Shown here piece after piece: positions 30,818-40,760 of a stretch of 64,000 nt of DNA; the stretch's first letter is position 1, and every line of letters begins with the position of its first letter. The notes beneath the pieces were generated by a model. The model did no database searches. It saw only the letters and a list, made by a program, of their open reading frames with translations, and had not been told where the DNA came from. Source of the DNA: Bombyx mori (lineage: Eukaryota > Arthropoda > Insecta > Lepidoptera > Bombycidae); NCBI RefSeq assembly GCF_030269925.1, contig NC_085124.1:3782001-3846000 (forward strand). The letters run 5' to 3'. The position numbers and the translations under genes are program-made.

Positions 30818-33064
30818 ATGTCTGGGGGGACATCACCCCCCATAGTCAGCACGCCCGGCCCGTCCAAAGGACGTTCTGTGGTCTCACGCATGTTTGCCCA
30901 CCGACCTTCGACCCCTAACCCCGGTCTTATGGACCCTGACCTGGCCAATCGGCCTGGACCTTCCAGAGAGGCCCAGGGGTCCCCGAAGACCGGTCCGGGG
31001 GAAAGTACCTTTCCTACTCCGGCCGCTCGTTCGGGGGCCACTCAGTCTCGAAAGAAGGCCAGGTCCGAGTCGGACCAGGGCTCATCCGGAGGTGACAAAC
31101 GCGCCAGGATAGGACCGTCGTCTAGGTCTAGGGAGGATGACAACAGCGAGGAGTCCTCCTCTACTTCTCCTTCCTATACCACGACTCCCTCCTCTTCTTG
31201 TTCCTCCTCTCGCAGTGGTAGTCCTGAACCCACTCCCACTTCTAAACCCACTCCTATGCCAAGGGCTCTTGCCAGTACGGCGGAAGTACGACGGTGCAAG
31301 AGAACCCCTCCTCGTTCCCCTTCTCCTCCTATATCTCCCATCCCTTCTGTTCGGCCTCGAGGTGCCCCTGCTCTAAGCAGCACGGCAGGCAACCTCGAAT
31401 CCACGAGGTATATGGACTTAGAGGCCACGCAGTTGCGTACGCATACGCAGACTCCTTCATTCCCAGCTGCTCCAGCTACCGTCCCAAGAACTTCGTACGC
31501 GGCCAAAGCCGCAGTTCGTCCTCCAATCCGTTCCATTCCTCCAAGAGCTACAGTCCCAACTACATCAGCCACTCCTACCCCGGGCACTAGGGGCCGCGCC
31601 GCAGAGCTCAAACGCCACCCACCTATATTGGTGGAGGTGCTCCCTAATTGGCCTAGCCACATGGCCGCCATTAGGGAGCGACTAGGCCGAGCTCCTTCGG
31701 TGAGGCCCCATGGGTCCGGTTTTCGATTCCTGCCTACGTCCGTGGAGGAATACAGGGCGGTCCAGTCGTACCTGTCGGGGGCCTCCGCCGCGGACAGTAC
31801 CATTAAGTGGTACTGTTACGCAATGTCGGAGGACATCCCCACTAAGGTAGCGATTCGGGGCCTCCCTGCCGACACGGACTCGGCAGCAATCATCAACGCC
31901 CTCAAAGAACTGGGATTCCCGGCGCGCTATGCCCGGTGTATAGAGGCCAAGAGGGGTAGGCCGAGCTGCATTTTTCATGTAGCTCTAGACCACCTCTCGA
32001 AGGTCGACCTCGCCCGCTTGTATGCAGTCAGTGAACTGCTATACTTGCCGGGGGTGACGGTTGAAGGTTGGCGTCCCGGCAAGGGTCCTGCGCAGTGTCA
32101 CCGCTGCCAGGCCTTTGGTCACGCCTCCTACAATTGTCATCGAGCGGTCCGCTGCGTGCGATGTGCAGGTGAGCACGTCGTGGCGGACTGCCCGAGGCCG
32201 AGGGAGGGCCCCTTCACCTGTGCAAACTGTGGTAAGGATCATGCCGCCGTCGACAGACGGTGTGTAACCTACCGCAGGAGGCTGAGGATGATGGGGGTAA
32301 CCGCTCCCCCTCCATTACCACCGGTGCCGCGGCCAAGGGCGAACCCAGTTCTTACTCCCACCGCTGCCCCTTTACCGATCCCCCAAGGGAAGGGTAAGGG
32401 GAAGGGAAAATCTTCCCTTCCTCCTTCCCAACCCACACTCCTTCCTACGAATGTGGAGGCCCACGCCGCAGCGGCAACGCTAATGGCGGAGGCTAACCCA
32501 CCACGTCCTTCCACATCTTCTGCTCCCGTCCCAAGAGCTCCAGCTGTTGCGTCTTCTAAGCAAGTACGCACTACCGGAGGGAAAGCTGCAAGAAACGCAA
32601 AGAAAAACAAAAATAAAAAGATCAAAAAAAAGGAGAAGAAACTTGCGGCAAAGGCCCAAGAACAAGCCTTGCAAACCCAAGCCACAGGCAGTACTTCAAC
32701 TGCCCAACCCAAGTCACAAAAAGAGGCGCCTCAACAAATGGAGGTGGAGTATGTGGAGCCGGAAGAGGCAGTAGCCTCCACCTCCTCTATATTCAGGCCA
32801 ACAACAAAACCTTCAACTGAAAAGCCCGTAGACCCAACGGCCTCGGGCCCAAATATTCATTCCCTCCCTCCCCGCCCTCAGCGTGAGCGGCGCAGCGGTC
32901 GGCAGGCCTCACAACCTGCTGGCTTTGCTGCATGGCTCCTCGCACTGTGGGAGAAATTGTCCGAGGTGATCTCCGGAGTGATCCGTGAGATCGCCTCGGG
33001 AGCTAGCCCTTTCGGGGCGCTCCTGTCGGGGTTCTACCAGATGATTGCGCAGCTCAATGGCTAG
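30818..33064 (+). CDS. Jockey-clade LINE (second family) ORF1
   Basis: A 748-residue Gag-like protein. About 200 N-terminal residues are Ser/Pro/Thr-rich low complexity. An RRM-like/PRE_C2HC region (KVAIRGLPADTDSAAIINAL) lies near 345. Zinc knuckles follow near 427-485: CHRCQAFGHASYNC, CVRCAGEHVVADC and CANCGKDHAAVDRRC. A Lys-rich block (KNAKKNKNKKIKKKEKK) near 590 and a hydrophobic C-terminal helix complete it. The frame is open. The final eight bases overlap the ORF2 start, implying coupled translation. Confidence 0.88.
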   Translation: MSGGTSPPIVSTPGPSKGRSVVSRMFAHRPSTPNPGLMDPDLANRPGPSREAQGSPKTGPGESTFPTPAARSGATQSRKKARSESDQGSSGGDKRARIGPSSRSREDDNSEESSSTSPSYTTTPSSSCSSSRSGSPEPTPTSKPTPMPRALASTAEVRRCKRTPPRSPSPPISPIPSVRPRGAPALSSTAGNLESTRYMDLEATQLRTHTQTPSFPAAPATVPRTSYAAKAAVRPPIRSIPPRATVPTTSATPTPGTRGRAAELKRHPPILVEVLPNWPSHMAAIRERLGRAPSVRPHGSGFRFLPTSVEEYRAVQSYLSGASAADSTIKWYCYAMSEDIPTKVAIRGLPADTDSAAIINALKELGFPARYARCIEAKRGRPSCIFHVALDHLSKVDLARLYAVSELLYLPGVTVEGWRPGKGPAQCHRCQAFGHASYNCHRAVRCVRCAGEHVVADCPRPREGPFTCANCGKDHAAVDRRCVTYRRRLRMMGVTAPPPLPPVPRPRANPVLTPTAAPLPIPQGKGKGKGKSSLPPSQPTLLPTNVEAHAAAATLMAEANPPRPSTSSAPVPRAPAVASSKQVRTTGGKAARNAKKNKNKKIKKKEKKLAAKAQEQALQTQATGSTSTAQPKSQKEAPQQMEVEYVEPEEAVASTSSIFRPTTKPSTEKPVDPTASGPNIHSLPPRPQRERRSGRQASQPAGFAAWLLALWEKLSEVISGVIREIASGASPFGALLSGFYQMIAQLNG

Positions 33065-35783
33065 CCAGGAGTTGCGCATCATCTACTGGAACCCCGACGG
33101 GATTAAATCCCGTAAGAACGACCTCTTGATTCTCGCCCGGGAGTACAACCCTGAGGTTGTGCTCCTGGGCGAGACCAAGCTACGTCCTCAGGATGCGTTC
33201 AGGATTCCCAACTACTTCATGTACCGACGTGACGAGCTTACCCCTGCCGGGCGGCCGTTCAGGGGCACTGCGGCCCTCGTCAGGCGGGACGTGGTGCATG
33301 ATCAGTTGGATTTGCTGTCCTTCACATCGACAAGGTCAGTCGGTGTGAGGGTACACACCTCGGGGGGAGATATGCGGATTTACGCCGCGTATAGACCCCC
33401 GGGGCCTGAGTTCCACCCTGAGGATATAAGACGGGCCCTGAATTACGACAGCCGCCCAGCTCTGCTGGTCGGGGACCTCAACGCGAAACATGTCGCGTGG
33501 GGCTCCCGACTTAACACAGCAGTGGGCAGGCGGCTGTTAGAAGATGCCGATAGGGGCGACTACTCCGTGGTCGGCCCCGACGAACCCACGCACGTCCCGT
33601 CCGCCGCGCGATATCAGCCCGATGTACTGGACGTGTGTGTTCATAAGGGGCTACGGTGCCCCGTAACGATCGAGGCACTGTACGACCTGGGTACCCCCCA
33701 TCTCCCTATCCTGGTGACACTGGGTATGGGGCTCACCCGGGTTGCGACCTCGCCCCTACGACCGAAGGTCGACTGGGAGCTCTTTAAGAGACGACTGGTC
33801 GACCTTCCCGTAATTCAGGACCCCAACACCCCTGATGGGGTCGACGACGCGGCGGTCCGCCTTGTCGACTCCATCAGGGGAGCGATCGACCAGGCGACGA
33901 CTCTTGTGCCCAGCGGCGGGCCCAGAGGTATACTCCCGGCCCATCTGAAAGCGATCATTCGCCGGAAGAGGGGCCTGAGGAGGCTCTGGGCGACAACTCG
34001 TTGTCCCAGGATCAAGCGCGAGCTTAATGAGTTGGAAGCGGAGTTGGCGGCGAAGATTAGCTCCTTCCGGGGCTATGCGTGGGAGGAAAGGATTGAGGAG
34101 GCCCGTGAGGACCCCTTTTCCGTGTCCCTCCACCGACTTTGCCGCCAGCTCTCAAATCGGCCTGCCCCCACTTGTCCACTTGTGGACGAGAGGGGCAACC
34201 GATGCTTCTCGGCTCAGGCCCGCGCCGATGTCCTGGCCGCAATGCTGGAGCGGCAGTTCGCTCCAAATGACTCTGTATCCTCAGAGGCCGCATTCCACCA
34301 ATCGGTGGAAGAGAGCGTAGCGAACCTACTCTCCTCCCCGGTGCCACCGTTGGGAGATGATGATTTCATCACTCCCAGCGAATTGCGCCTCTCCATCAAG
34401 CGGATGAAGAGGCGCAAGGCGCCGGGTGAGGACGGTATTCCCTCCCTCGCATTCTTCCACTTCCCTGAAACGGTCGTGTCATACATGACACGGCTGTTCA
34501 ATTCCATTCTGTCCACAGGACACTTCCCGGGAATTTGGAAATTGGGCAAGGTCATTGCCTTGCCCAAGCCCGGCAAGGATAGGAGAAATCCCTCCAGTTA
34601 CCGTCCGATCACCTTGCTGTCGCATGTGGGCAAGTTGTTCGAGCGGCTGCTGCTGAGAAGGGTGTCGCCGCACATCCTTCTCAGACCCGAGCAATTCGGG
34701 TTTCGCAGCGGTCACTCGACAACGCTGCAATTGGTCCGAGTTATGCATCACTTGGCGGATCGGTCCAACGCGCGCCAGTACACGGCCGCAGTCTTTCTCG
34801 ATATCGAGAAGGCCTTCGACCGTGTCTGGCATGCGGGACTGGTTCACAAGTTGTTGCGGAACACGGACCTCCAGCACGCCTACGTGCGACTGCTGGGGTC
34901 GTACCTGGAGGGAAGATCCTTCCTTGTCGCGGTCGAGGGCGCCAAGTCGTCGGTGCGCCCAGTCACGGCCGGAGTTCCTCAGGGGAGTGTCCTGGCACCA
35001 CTCCTCTACGCTCTCTATACCAACGACATTCCCACGCTTGAGGGCAACCTCCAAGCGTGGGAAGCCGACGTGAAGTTGGCGCTGTTTGCCGACGACAGCG
35101 CCTACTTCTCGTCCTCTAATTTCCCCTCTGCGGCCATTTCGAGGATGCAGAGGCTATTGGACTTACTGCCCCAGTGGCTGGACCGATGGAGGGTCGCGGT
35201 CAACGTGGGGAAGACTGCGGCTATCCTCTTCGGTCCGGTCCGCACAACAGTCGTCCCGGGACAGCTCAGTCTCCGTGGCGCTAATGTCGAGTTTAGATCC
35301 AGCGTCCGGTACTTGGGGGTCGATATCGACCGGAGTTTGAGGATGACCGCCCACGCCAAATCGGCGTTGGCGGCCGCTCGCTATGCGAGATTCCTCCTCC
35401 GGCCGGTGTTAGCCTCCGGGTTGCCGGTCAGGACTAAGCTCGGCATTTATAAGACGTATGTCCGTTCCCGTATCACGTACGCAGCTGCGGCCTGGTATCA
35501 CCTCATCCCGCAGGTCATGCGGGTGAAGTTACAGGCCCAGCAGAATCTGGCTCTTCGCACGATAGTCGGAGCAGGGCGTTACGTCAGTAATGCCGTAATC
35601 GCCCGGGATCTGGATGTGGAGTCGCTCGAGGAGTTCATCCGGAGGCTAGCTCGTAATCTTTACGAGCGGGCTGACGGTGGACCCCACGAGCATCTCCACA
35701 ATTTAGCTCCCTTGCACGCCAGACCACCTGATGGTCGGGCGCTACCAAGGGAGCTACTAGAACCCCCTTCTATGGTAAGATAG
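33057..35783 (+). CDS. Jockey-clade LINE (second family) ORF2: endonuclease + RT
   Basis: A 908-residue protein; the start is placed at the ATG of MASQELRIIYWNPDG because upstream codons in this frame lie within ORF1. The endonuclease shows NPDGIKSRK, LGETKLRP and VGDLNAKHVAWGS. The usual SDH end motif is replaced by GTPHLPI, so the Asp before the catalytic His is missing. The RT shows KAPGEDGIPS, YRPITLLSHVGKLFER, FLDIEKAFDRVW, GVPQGSVLAPLLY and LFADDSAYF near residue 675. No stop or frameshift. The TPH change may be a family trait or may weaken nicking. Confidence 0.9.
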   Translation: MASQELRIIYWNPDGIKSRKNDLLILAREYNPEVVLLGETKLRPQDAFRIPNYFMYRRDELTPAGRPFRGTAALVRRDVVHDQLDLLSFTSTRSVGVRVHTSGGDMRIYAAYRPPGPEFHPEDIRRALNYDSRPALLVGDLNAKHVAWGSRLNTAVGRRLLEDADRGDYSVVGPDEPTHVPSAARYQPDVLDVCVHKGLRCPVTIEALYDLGTPHLPILVTLGMGLTRVATSPLRPKVDWELFKRRLVDLPVIQDPNTPDGVDDAAVRLVDSIRGAIDQATTLVPSGGPRGILPAHLKAIIRRKRGLRRLWATTRCPRIKRELNELEAELAAKISSFRGYAWEERIEEAREDPFSVSLHRLCRQLSNRPAPTCPLVDERGNRCFSAQARADVLAAMLERQFAPNDSVSSEAAFHQSVEESVANLLSSPVPPLGDDDFITPSELRLSIKRMKRRKAPGEDGIPSLAFFHFPETVVSYMTRLFNSILSTGHFPGIWKLGKVIALPKPGKDRRNPSSYRPITLLSHVGKLFERLLLRRVSPHILLRPEQFGFRSGHSTTLQLVRVMHHLADRSNARQYTAAVFLDIEKAFDRVWHAGLVHKLLRNTDLQHAYVRLLGSYLEGRSFLVAVEGAKSSVRPVTAGVPQGSVLAPLLYALYTNDIPTLEGNLQAWEADVKLALFADDSAYFSSSNFPSAAISRMQRLLDLLPQWLDRWRVAVNVGKTAAILFGPVRTTVVPGQLSLRGANVEFRSSVRYLGVDIDRSLRMTAHAKSALAAARYARFLLRPVLASGLPVRTKLGIYKTYVRSRITYAAAAWYHLIPQVMRVKLQAQQNLALRTIVGAGRYVSNAVIARDLDVESLEEFIRRLARNLYERADGGPHEHLHNLAPLHARPPDGRALPRELLEPPSMVR

Positions 35784-36167
35784 TCGGCTTAACCGGAGTG
35801 ATATGGGAGTGCTCATAATGAGTGCCCCCATGGGACTGAGCTGTCCACACTCGTCAGTTCCCCCCACATTGTTGGGGTGCCCCCTTATGGGGACCCATTT
35901 CCCACCCCCGTTGGGTGGACCACTCCCCCTTATGGGGAGTGACTATACGTCGGTCCCTCCCCGCGACGGCCTTTTGGGGAGTTCTTAGCGGGTGAGCGCC
36001 AAACTAGTGCCGCGGCCCCTCCTCTGAATTGTAGAGGTGGGGCCGCGGCATGGGGCCGGTGGCGGGCCCCTCGTCTGCTGTCTGTTGCCCTGGTTTCTTG
36101 TACATAGATGTATATAGTAGTATAGTTAGTTGTAGTTAGTTTAGTTAGAATTAGTTAGATTGTAAGG

Positions 36168-36250
<83 letters not shown>
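36168..36250 (+). repeat. Pure A83 tract
   Basis: 83 uninterrupted A's after 'gattgtaagg', the poly(A) tail of the preceding LINE or an internal A tract. Its purity suggests a young insertion. Confidence 0.9.
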
Positions 36251-36252
<2 letters not shown>

Positions 36253-36780
36253 GAAGCCAAGGACAGCAGCCGGCGCCGGGGTGCCACCTCCGCGGGCATC
36301 AATCCGTCGCTTACATCAAGCTCATCGTATTATGTATATGTATATATTTTGTCGATGTGGAGTGCGCCGAACGCGCATACGAACCCTCTTCCCATTCCCC
36401 CCTGCATCAACCCACCCCTGCCCTATGTGGTAGGGAGCTTCTGCCCGGGCAGTGGGGTTCGCCCCGAGGCCCGTTCCGTACCCCCGTAAGGGGGTACGAC
36501 GACCCTTCTTCTCTCTTCTCTGCTAAAAGTAAAACAGCCTTTAGTTGTTACCTAGTTTCATTTTTACATTCATTTTTAAATAATTTTAACCGGTTGAAAT
36601 TTTCTGTTGACAAAGTTCTTGGGCGTTTTATCATCCGTTAATCCCGACTATATTTCGACCTCTTAGCTTGTCTGATTTCTGTTCTCTTACTATCTTTAAG
36701 CAAACCCGATGTAGTTGCTTTCATGTCGGCAAAAAATTGGGGAAAGTGTTGAGATACTATCAAAAACTACATATGCTCAT
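36251..36780. other. GC-rich tail after A83, then AT-rich spacer
   Basis: 36251-36520 is GC-rich ('ccggcgccggggtgccacct', 'cccccgtaagggggtac') in the style of the preceding LINE 3'UTR, yet lies beyond its A tract. It could be a transduced flank, a second 3'UTR or another LINE end. From 36521 the sequence is AT-rich up to the BEL/Pao LTR. Confidence 0.4.
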
Positions 36781-37804
36781 TGTTGGGTACGCAGCACGTC
36801 ACCCGTATCAATAAGGCGAGTGACGTCAACCCGGGTTGGACGGGTTTATGAATCTTATAAGATTTCTTGAAATCCTATAAGACGCCGGATGCCCGTCTCG
36901 TGGCGATTATTCGTGTCGATCTGAAGCAGTCGATGTAGGGTCCTGAGGTGTACGATATCGTACAAGCTCACTCGAAATTAAAACTCAAAACTTTACTAAT
37001 TAACGTAAACCGAGCCGACCGATCTGTCAATACAACCGAATTCAATAACAGACGATCTTTTCAATGGTCTTCGAGTCTTCAATAAATATCTTCGAGGCGC
37101 TGATGTCTTTACTCGTGCGTTTTTTTGTAATCTTCGTTCGGAGGGTCGGCGGCCGGCGGTTGGCAGGTAGTCGGTCGAGGGTCGGTCGGTAGGTCGGCAG
37201 GTAGTCGGTCGGCAAGTCGGCAGGTCGCTTAACTACCTCGGAATGTTACCCTACAGAGATCTCGTGTAAAATACGGCTCTCGTCGAGATCATTTTCACTA
37301 TGATCGGCTCGGTTTATTCGTTATATCTATTTATTTAATAAATGTATATACTAATGCCTTATACTTAACTATTCTATGTTGTAATCCCTATCGATACATA
37401 TAACTTATTCTATGCTTAATCTATATGACGCGCCCGTATAAACAAAATACCCGGTCCTGAACACAGATAAATGCTGTTTGTTACATCGTTTCGGGACGCG
37501 GGCCGGGCGCGTGTTCATTTAAGTTAATATGCTAATCTTAAAACTATCGGGAATAATAAAGCAAAAGTGTATACTATTTATTTCAAAGCAACTTACGTTC
37601 TATTCTTAGTAAAATCTATGTGCACGTTATCTATATACTTATCTATCTATATGCACTCTATATAATTTATCTATTTGTTATTTATCTATTTGTTATAACT
37701 CTATGTCTATGTACGTATCTATATAAATCTATTATTCTATTCTATATTCTATTATATTCTTCAACTTATTCTATAATTATGGGGCGACGCCGCTGTCGCC
37801 AACA
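36781..37804 (-). repeat. BEL/Pao 3' LTR
   Basis: 1,024 bp. It contains a GTCGGTCGG-type short tandem repeat patch at about 37145-37225 and a CTAT-rich stretch near its outer U3 start. The integrase frame ends inside it at 37777. Confidence 0.95.
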
Positions 37805-40362
37805 TCCTCCCCCTCGTGCGTAGCACCGACTCCTTGTCGTGGCGACTCTATGGGCGTGGGCTCGTCGCTCGTTGCAGGCACCAGCAGGATCATCTTGGAG
37901 GCAGGTCTCTTAAGTAGACCGCCGCTCGTTCTGACGTCGACAGTTCGTACACGGTTGTCGGGGCCTGGGTAGGTATGGACAACTTGCCCGCGCGGCCATG
38001 TGTTGCGTGGCAGCGTGGAGTCCACTATGAGGACGGTATCCCCACACTGCAAGTCCTCGCCAGCTGCTCTCCCGTCGATCTTCCTGGGCAGCAGCGTAGG
38101 CAGGTATTCCTTGACCCACCTACTCCAGAAGTGGTCCGCCATACGCTGCGCCACTCTCCATGTCCTTTTGCCGGTCAGGTCTTCGTCTCTGTAGTCGCCG
38201 ATTCGCGGAGCTCCGCAGGACCTCCCTATGAGGAAGTGGTTCGGCGTGAGTGCTTCTGACTCCCAACTCTCTTCCCTGGCGACGAGAGGTCGCGAGTTGA
38301 CGACGTGCTCCGCCTCCAACAGAAGAGTGTGCAGAACTTCTTCCCTCGGGTGTCTTTCCTTCAGTGTGACCGCCAGCGCGGTCTTCACGGACCGCACCAA
38401 ACGTTCCCACGCGCCTCCCATGTTCGGCGCTCCTGGCGGGATGAACTTCCATTTTATGTTCATCTGAGCGGCCCGTGACACGACGTCTGCTTCCCTTGCA
38501 TTCTCGATTGCCTGCTTGAGCTCCTTGTTGGCGCCGACGAAGTTAGTCCCATTGTCGCTGTAAATGACTTTGGGCGTTCCTCGCCGGGCGGCCATCCTGC
38601 GCAGCGCTAACAGCATTGAGTCTGCCGTCAGTGACGCTGCTAGCTCCATGTGGACTGCTCTCGTGGTGAGGCATGTGAACAGCACGCCCCACCTCTTCTC
38701 GTGACGTCGTCCTACAGTCACCGTCATCGGCCCGAAGTAATCGACGGCAGCACAGGTGAACGGCGGCTCTCCATGTCGTAGCCGCTCTATCGGCAGGTCT
38801 CCGGTGGGCGGTAGTCGTGGTGTACTCCGATAGACCTTGCACCACTGGCATCGGACGGCCGTCGCTCGAATGATCGATCTTAGACCTAGGATCCAGTAGC
38901 GCTGCCGCACCTCGTTCATCACCGTTGCGTGGTTACCGTGCTGGAACGCCTCGTGATAGTGTTTGATCAATAATCTCGCTATCACGTGCTTCCCGTCCAG
39001 CACGATCGGTCGCTTGCAGCCTGCATCTATGTATTGCGCTGCGTCGATACGTCCGCGCAGGCGCAACAGGCCATCTTCCATCACGACGTCGAGCCGTCGC
39101 AACTTGGGGTGACGTTCGGGATCTTTTTCACCGAAGCTCTCTCCTTGGCTGCTTCTCAGTAGGATCTTCTCCGCCTTCTTCAAGTGGGGCGGATCAAGCG
39201 GCAGCCATGCTTCTGTAGGTGCTTCCGGGGTCCTTAACTTCCATGTGGATCGGGGTTGCTTCGTTCGTGTCGTCCTCCACGTGGGATCTTGCTGCTTCGA
39301 TTGTCTGGACACGCAGGCGCTCTCCTTCCGGGGTCGACACAGCTCGATAAATTGGAGGACCCTGGCTGTTGCTCTCAATAACCTGACCCAGCTCGAGAAT
39401 CTGTGCGGATCGGGCGTGGGTTGAGCTTCAGCGGTCCTCGCCGTAGCGACCAGGTAGGCCTCTTTCTCTTCTCCAGACGGTTCTTGCTTGAATGTTCGCG
39501 GCTTGGGCCAGCGCGATTCATCCCACGTCAGGAACTCGGGTCCATTAAACCACCGATGCGTGTGGTCGAAATCCGCCGGCGCCTCTCTAGTTGCGTCGTC
39601 TGCTGGGTTTTGCGAGCCAGGCACCCATCGCCATTCTTGGGGCTTCGTTGACTCTTCTATCTCGGCGAGCCGGTGCGCGACGAAAGGTTTGAACGTGCGT
39701 GGGTCGGTCTTTATCCATGTCAGGACTGTACTGGAGTCAGTCCAGTACGTCTTTACACCGACTGCGATGTCCAATTCGTCCGCTATCGCCTGCGCCATCC
39801 TTGTCCCCAGCAGCGCAGCTTGCAGCTCCAGCCTTGGGATGGAGACTGGTCTCAGTGGGGTCACCCTGGCTTTCCCTGCTAGAAGCGTGACGCGGTAGGT
39901 GCTCTCGTCTGTCTTCTGACGCCAATAGACTGCACACGCGTAGGCCTTCTCGCTGGCGTCGGTGAACGTGTGCAGCTCCCCCTCAGTGTTACAGCACGAG
40001 AAGCACCTTGCTATTCGGAGACCTTGCAACATGCGGAGGTTCTCCATGTAGCGTTTCCACGCCACCTCGTCCTTTTCCAGGATGACGTCGTCCCAGTCGA
40101 TCCCGCTCCACCAAATGCTCTGAATGAGCGCTTTCCCTTCTATCAGCACGGGTGATGCCAGCCCCATAGGGTCGAAGGTTGACATTACCGCGCTAGTCAC
40201 TTCTCGTTTGGTCGGGGTTCGTGCTTCTATATCCTTTGAGTCTCGTGGATGGATCCGGAATCCCATCTCGTCCGACTCGTAGAACCACCGCAGGCCCGGG
40301 GTCTTTTCTTCCTTCGACCCCAGCTCTATGTCTCCGGGGGTCACACTGCCTGCGAGGCTCAC
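37777..40362 (-). CDS. BEL/Pao pol C-terminal part: RNase H and integrase
   Basis: 861 open codons, starting just after the lost RT palm (first codon GTG, so not a true start). RNase H is seen as FTDASEKAYACAVYW, PRLELQAALLG, TYWTDSSTVLTW and PGSQNPADDATR. The integrase has an HHCC finger (YHEAFQHGNH.. CQWCK) and the catalytic core: CAAVDYFGPM (Asp), YSDNGTNFVGA (Asp) and NMGGAWERLVRSVK (Glu). A basic C-terminal region (VQWGDTVLI-like, here LQCGDTVLIVD) completes it. The stop is within the 3' LTR. Domains look intact, but without in-frame RT upstream they would not be made as a normal polyprotein. Confidence 0.9.
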   Translation of the reverse strand: MSLAGSVTPGDIELGSKEEKTPGLRWFYESDEMGFRIHPRDSKDIEARTPTKREVTSAVMSTFDPMGLASPVLIEGKALIQSIWWSGIDWDDVILEKDEVAWKRYMENLRMLQGLRIARCFSCCNTEGELHTFTDASEKAYACAVYWRQKTDESTYRVTLLAGKARVTPLRPVSIPRLELQAALLGTRMAQAIADELDIAVGVKTYWTDSSTVLTWIKTDPRTFKPFVAHRLAEIEESTKPQEWRWVPGSQNPADDATREAPADFDHTHRWFNGPEFLTWDESRWPKPRTFKQEPSGEEKEAYLVATARTAEAQPTPDPHRFSSWVRLLRATARVLQFIELCRPRKESACVSRQSKQQDPTWRTTRTKQPRSTWKLRTPEAPTEAWLPLDPPHLKKAEKILLRSSQGESFGEKDPERHPKLRRLDVVMEDGLLRLRGRIDAAQYIDAGCKRPIVLDGKHVIARLLIKHYHEAFQHGNHATVMNEVRQRYWILGLRSIIRATAVRCQWCKVYRSTPRLPPTGDLPIERLRHGEPPFTCAAVDYFGPMTVTVGRRHEKRWGVLFTCLTTRAVHMELAASLTADSMLLALRRMAARRGTPKVIYSDNGTNFVGANKELKQAIENAREADVVSRAAQMNIKWKFIPPGAPNMGGAWERLVRSVKTALAVTLKERHPREEVLHTLLLEAEHVVNSRPLVAREESWESEALTPNHFLIGRSCGAPRIGDYRDEDLTGKRTWRVAQRMADHFWSRWVKEYLPTLLPRKIDGRAAGEDLQCGDTVLIVDSTLPRNTWPRGQVVHTYPGPDNRVRTVDVRTSGGLLKRPASKMILLVPATSDEPTPIESPRQGVGATHEGEDVGDSGVAP
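37805..37815 (-). promoter_or_regulatory. Polypurine tract
   Basis: Minus strand GAGGGGGAGGA directly before the TGTTGG start of the 3' LTR; the expected primer site for plus-strand DNA synthesis. Confidence 0.8.
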
Positions 40363-40760
40363 CAGAATGCAGCGCCTTCTATTGCCCGCGCGGCTTCTGG
40401 ATATCGATGTCTGTAATCCTTGGCATTCTTATTTGTAACGAACGACGCCGTGCTCGGTGAACAGGCCGCTCCGAATATGACCGACGTCATTCTATACTCT
40501 TTGGAGCGGCCTCGCGTCGATCTTCTCTATAGAGGAATCTTGGGCTGTCGCGGTCCACGTCCCTGATCCTTATCTGCAGGAACTTCTCCTTGATGTCCGC
40601 GACAACCACGACGAGCCTTTGCCGGAACCGCAACAACGCTTCGAACAGGGATTGTAGGTCCGAGCTTCGAAGCGGCCGTCATCGCGTCTCCAACCTCTGT
40701 CGTCCTCCTTCTCCAAGATGTCAAACGCCTTCGCCTCCATATCCGTGCTCGGACGCTTGG
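40363..40760 (-). pseudogene. BEL/Pao reverse-transcriptase remnant
   Basis: RT pieces appear in successive frames on the minus strand. EAKAFDILEKE is near 40740. A segment SLFEALLRFRQRLVVVVADI (frame of the palm start) is near 40600-40640. RMTSVIFGAACSPSTASF is in yet another frame near 40450-40490. The sequence then jumps from YPEAARAI (about 40390) straight to post-palm sequence. The catalytic YVDD block normally in that gap is absent, as is most of the fingers region. So there are at least two deletions plus small frame changes within about 400 bp. Confidence 0.8.

Larger units (their letters stand above)
29136..36250 (+). mobile_element. Jockey-clade LINE (second family), two ORFs and A83 tail
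   Basis: ORF1 (30818-33064) and ORF2 (33057-35783) are followed by a GC-rich 3'UTR and an 83-A tract (36168-36250). The 5' limit is uncertain. DNA from about 29130 alternates GC-rich blocks with 'ttagtta'-rich stretches like those at 36110-36160 and may be a 1.7-kb 5'UTR. The 10-mer TGCTAAAAGT at 29126-29135 recurs at 36521-36530 and could be a target duplication, but then 270 bp would follow the A tract. Sequence differs clearly from the Jockey element at 11566. Confidence 0.7.

Noticed and set aside
37620..37823. Short ORF in the Pao LTR (repeated at 43689)
   Set aside because: It is a CTAT-repeat reading inside both LTRs with no start context or domain; not a gene.
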